From JAZDGX01 sp964482205 (GTDB lineage: Bacteria > Eisenbacteria > RBG-16-71-46 > CAIMUX01 > WJJG01): a stretch of DNA of 64,000 bases. Positions 62,190-64,000 of this stretch are shown here, piece after piece. A program made the position numbers and the translations under genes. How positions within the stretch are numbered: the stretch's first letter is position 1; every line of letters starts with the position of its first letter. Where the stretch lies: contig CAYZWI010000005.1 in assembly GCA_964482205.1 (NCBI GenBank), positions 184,929 to 248,928 on the forward strand. Reading direction: 5' to 3'. The notes under the pieces are model-generated. The model did not search any database, had not been told where the DNA came from, and was given only the letters and a program-made list of their open reading frames with translations.

Positions 62190-63725
62190 TCACAATCCCA
62201 ACGCGAATCCCACGCCGACCATCTCCGCGTCCCGAAACGCCGGCGGCAGCGCGCCGTGCACGAGCTTGAGCAGCACCGCGGTGCGCGTGTCGTCGGTGAC
62301 ATACCACTTCCACGAGAGCTCGACGATCGATTTGCCGTCGCCCGTATCCAGATCGTGAAAGAGGCGATAGCGCGTCTCGAGATCGAGAGGCCGGAGGAGC
62401 GGCACGAGCGCGGTCAGCTCGGCGTCGAGGCGGTGCCGGTCGGGCAGGTCCGCATCATGGCGGCGCGTCTGCTTCAAGAAGGTGTAGCTGACGCGCAGGG
62501 TGGGCGGAAGAAAGCCGCGCGGCATTTCGATCGCGCGAAAGTCCTGGTCGGCTTCGATGCCGAGGGGCGCGATCTGCAATCCGAGCGCGTGCACGCGCCC
62601 GCCTCCCAGCCATTCGGGGCCGGGCATCGTGAAGCGGCGCAGATAGCTGATCGAGATTTGCGCATCCAGCGCGTTGTGCGCCTGATCGGAGCTGCGGTCG
62701 ACGGCGAACATGCCTTCGGTCACGAACCTGCAATGAATCGCCTCCGCCCCGAGCCGGCGGCGAAAGAGAGGCAGATCCACTTGGCTCTCCAGATCGATGC
62801 CCACCCGGTGCTCTTCGCCTTCGAGCGTGCGGACATCGAGCGTTCCGGTGAGATGCCGGTCGACGAGACGCACGAAGCGAACGAAGCCGTTCGCGGGGCC
62901 GGCGAGATCGTCCTCGGCGGGGGCCACCCGCACGCGCGCGGCCGCGATGTCCGGGAAGTCGAGAGAGAGCAGCCAGACGACGCTCGCATCGAAGCGCCCG
63001 AACAAGACGGCGCCGGTCGTCTGGTCCTGCTTCTTTCCCGCGCCGCGCCAGACGACGCGCTCGATCCTTGCGAGCGAGGAATCGTTGGCGCTTTGCAGGG
63101 AGTAATGGGCCGGATCGACCACCTCGTTCACCGGCAACTCGACCGCGCGGTTCTTGTCCGAGCGAAAGAGGACCACGATGTGCCTGTCGTAGGCGGAGGA
63201 CTCGGGCCAATCGAGAGGCGTCCTCGCAAGAAAGGCCTGCGTGCCTTCGATGCTCACCGGCGCGCGCGCGAGCGCCGGTGCGCAGAAGGAAGCCATCAGG
63301 AAGAGCAACACCAGCGCGGACGCCCGCGGGCCGGGATGCGAAGAAGAGGCGGATGCGCGCGACGCGTCGGGCGAAGATGCAGCCGATTCCTTGGGCGCGG
63401 ACGGAGAGGATGCGGACGAATCTTTCTCGAGCATCATCACGCGCTCGGCGATCCAATCGCGAATCGAGCGCATCTTCCGATTCCACCGCAGGAAGACGCG
63501 CTCGGAAAGCTCATCGATGCGATAGCCCTCCTCGCGAAAGGTCTCCGCGACCGACTGGACCAAGGCTTCCTTCCAGAACGACGGCCACGCGCTGGGAGAG
63601 GAGCCGGGCAGAACGCCGCGCAAAGGCAGCTCGAGAAACTCGGTGACGGAGGGAAGCGGCGGAGCGCGCCGGATCACCCGATAGACGGCCCGATGCAGCA
63701 ACACGCCCACGCGATCGCGAGTCAT
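62190..63725 (-). CDS. probable outer-membrane or envelope protein with internal signal segment
   Basis: 511 residues from ATG 63725, chosen because AGGAGG lies six bases upstream (the ATG at 63731 abuts it). Not recognised as a known family. Residues 1-100 are helical and charged without a signal, 101-134 are Ser/Ala/Pro-rich, and 136-154 ('ASALVLLFLMASFCAPALARA') look like a complete signal peptide with an Ala-x-Ala cleavage site. After that come beta-rich sequence and, from about 340, alternating strands ending 'EMVGVGFALGL', consistent with an outer-membrane beta-barrel. Either the first 135 residues are a separate cytoplasmic domain or translation of the exported form begins internally (ATG codons near 63434). 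Convergent with the GT39-like gene. Confidence 0.6.
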   Translation of the reverse strand: MTRDRVGVLLHRAVYRVIRRAPPLPSVTEFLELPLRGVLPGSSPSAWPSFWKEALVQSVAETFREEGYRIDELSERVFLRWNRKMRSIRDWIAERVMMLEKDSSASSPSAPKESAASSPDASRASASSSHPGPRASALVLLFLMASFCAPALARAPVSIEGTQAFLARTPLDWPESSAYDRHIVVLFRSDKNRAVELPVNEVVDPAHYSLQSANDSSLARIERVVWRGAGKKQDQTTGAVLFGRFDASVVWLLSLDFPDIAAARVRVAPAEDDLAGPANGFVRFVRLVDRHLTGTLDVRTLEGEEHRVGIDLESQVDLPLFRRRLGAEAIHCRFVTEGMFAVDRSSDQAHNALDAQISISYLRRFTMPGPEWLGGGRVHALGLQIAPLGIEADQDFRAIEMPRGFLPPTLRVSYTFLKQTRRHDADLPDRHRLDAELTALVPLLRPLDLETRYRLFHDLDTGDGKSIVELSWKWYVTDDTRTAVLLKLVHGALPPAFRDAEMVGVGFALGL

Positions 63726-63823
63726 CGCCATCCTCCTCTCGCGAATGTGACCCGTCCTCCCGCGAGGCAATCGGCGGGAAAGCCCAGTTCACGAACGACA
63801 ACCGCGGCGATGATGACAACTGA

Positions 63824-63852
63824 GGTATAGGCAGATGGCGGGGGGTCGTCCA
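63824..63852 (-). promoter_or_regulatory. candidate promoter of the 62190-63725 gene
   Basis: On the minus strand TGGACG (63852-63847, 4/6), a 17-base spacer and TATACC (63829-63824, 4/6). The predicted start near 63817 gives a 90-base leader before the ATG at 63725. From here to 64000 no further gene is visible. Confidence 0.4.
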
Positions 63853-64000
63853 GACGGCGCCTCAAGCGTTCGCGGGCCTCGTGCGCCTTGTGCGCAGTGG
63901 ATCGTGCTCCTGAGGCTCGGAGCATGTGGCTGCGTGCGCGTGGTGTGGTCGCCGGGACCGGAAGGCTTCCGCGGGGACGGCGCGCGCTTAAGACAGTTCG

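Overview
The window is a single 64 kb stretch of high-GC bacterial DNA (coding strands rich in GCG, CGC and GAG codons) with dense short-spaced operons. It probably comes from an uncultured, Gram-negative, respiring bacterium of the FCB side of the tree, most like Candidatus Eisenbacteria or a relative. This placement is inferred from four large secreted proteins that share a C-terminal FlgD-like, type-IX-secretion-style sorting module (NPF near its start, then D..GR, W.G.D..G, sG.Y), a lipopolysaccharide heptosyltransferase gene pair, a fused NuoCD and a bacterial tricorn protease. No rRNA or tRNA gene is visible that would fix the taxonomy.

Layout. 0-8 kb: an integral membrane protein, a GT4 glycosyltransferase followed by a PLP-dependent D-threonine aldolase/D-serine dehydratase-like enzyme, a lipoprotein with an FGE-sulfatase-fold domain, and a translationally coupled GT2 + heptosyltransferase pair for LPS core or cell-surface glycan. 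7.6-8.3 kb is gene-poor and holds a c-type cytochrome remnant. 8.3-24.3 kb is a complete complex I operon, nuoA-B-CD-E-F-G-H-I-J-K-L-M-N, with many 4-bp start/stop overlaps. It encodes NADH:quinone oxidoreductase coupled to proton pumping.

24.4-46.6 kb is dominated by exported proteins: a C39-like cysteine peptidase homologue, a parallel beta-helix protein, an FG-GAP-type Ca-binding repeat protein, a gingipain-like C25 peptidase and a very large S8 subtilase. Between them lie a tiny Lys-rich protein, an IS110 transposase fragment, a FemAB/GNAT-like transferase divergent from a radical SAM/SPASM enzyme coupled to an OPT-family transporter, a sulfatase-fold/TPR protein, an OsmC peroxiredoxin-like protein and an LA_2272-like surface repeat protein. 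47-64 kb: a secreted tricorn-type S41 protease, then a long minus-strand run (sulfatase-fold lipoprotein, M28 aminopeptidase, methyltransferase, PNPOx-like flavoprotein, 5'-3' exonuclease, zinc ribbon, GrpB-like protein, amidohydrolase), a GT39-like/TPR membrane protein and a probable outer-membrane protein.

Taken together the content suggests an aerobic or otherwise NADH-respiring organism that secretes a battery of proteases (C25, S8, tricorn, M28, C39-like) and takes up the resulting peptides (OPT). The most unusual non-coding signals are: two abutting 22-bp palindromes between convergent genes; a 35-bp repeat that supplies the stop codon of two unrelated genes; a perfect 9-bp inverted repeat lying over a TTGACA promoter of the subtilase; and 18-bp and 20-bp tandem repeats. 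No complete mobile element, CRISPR array, phage or defence island is present.
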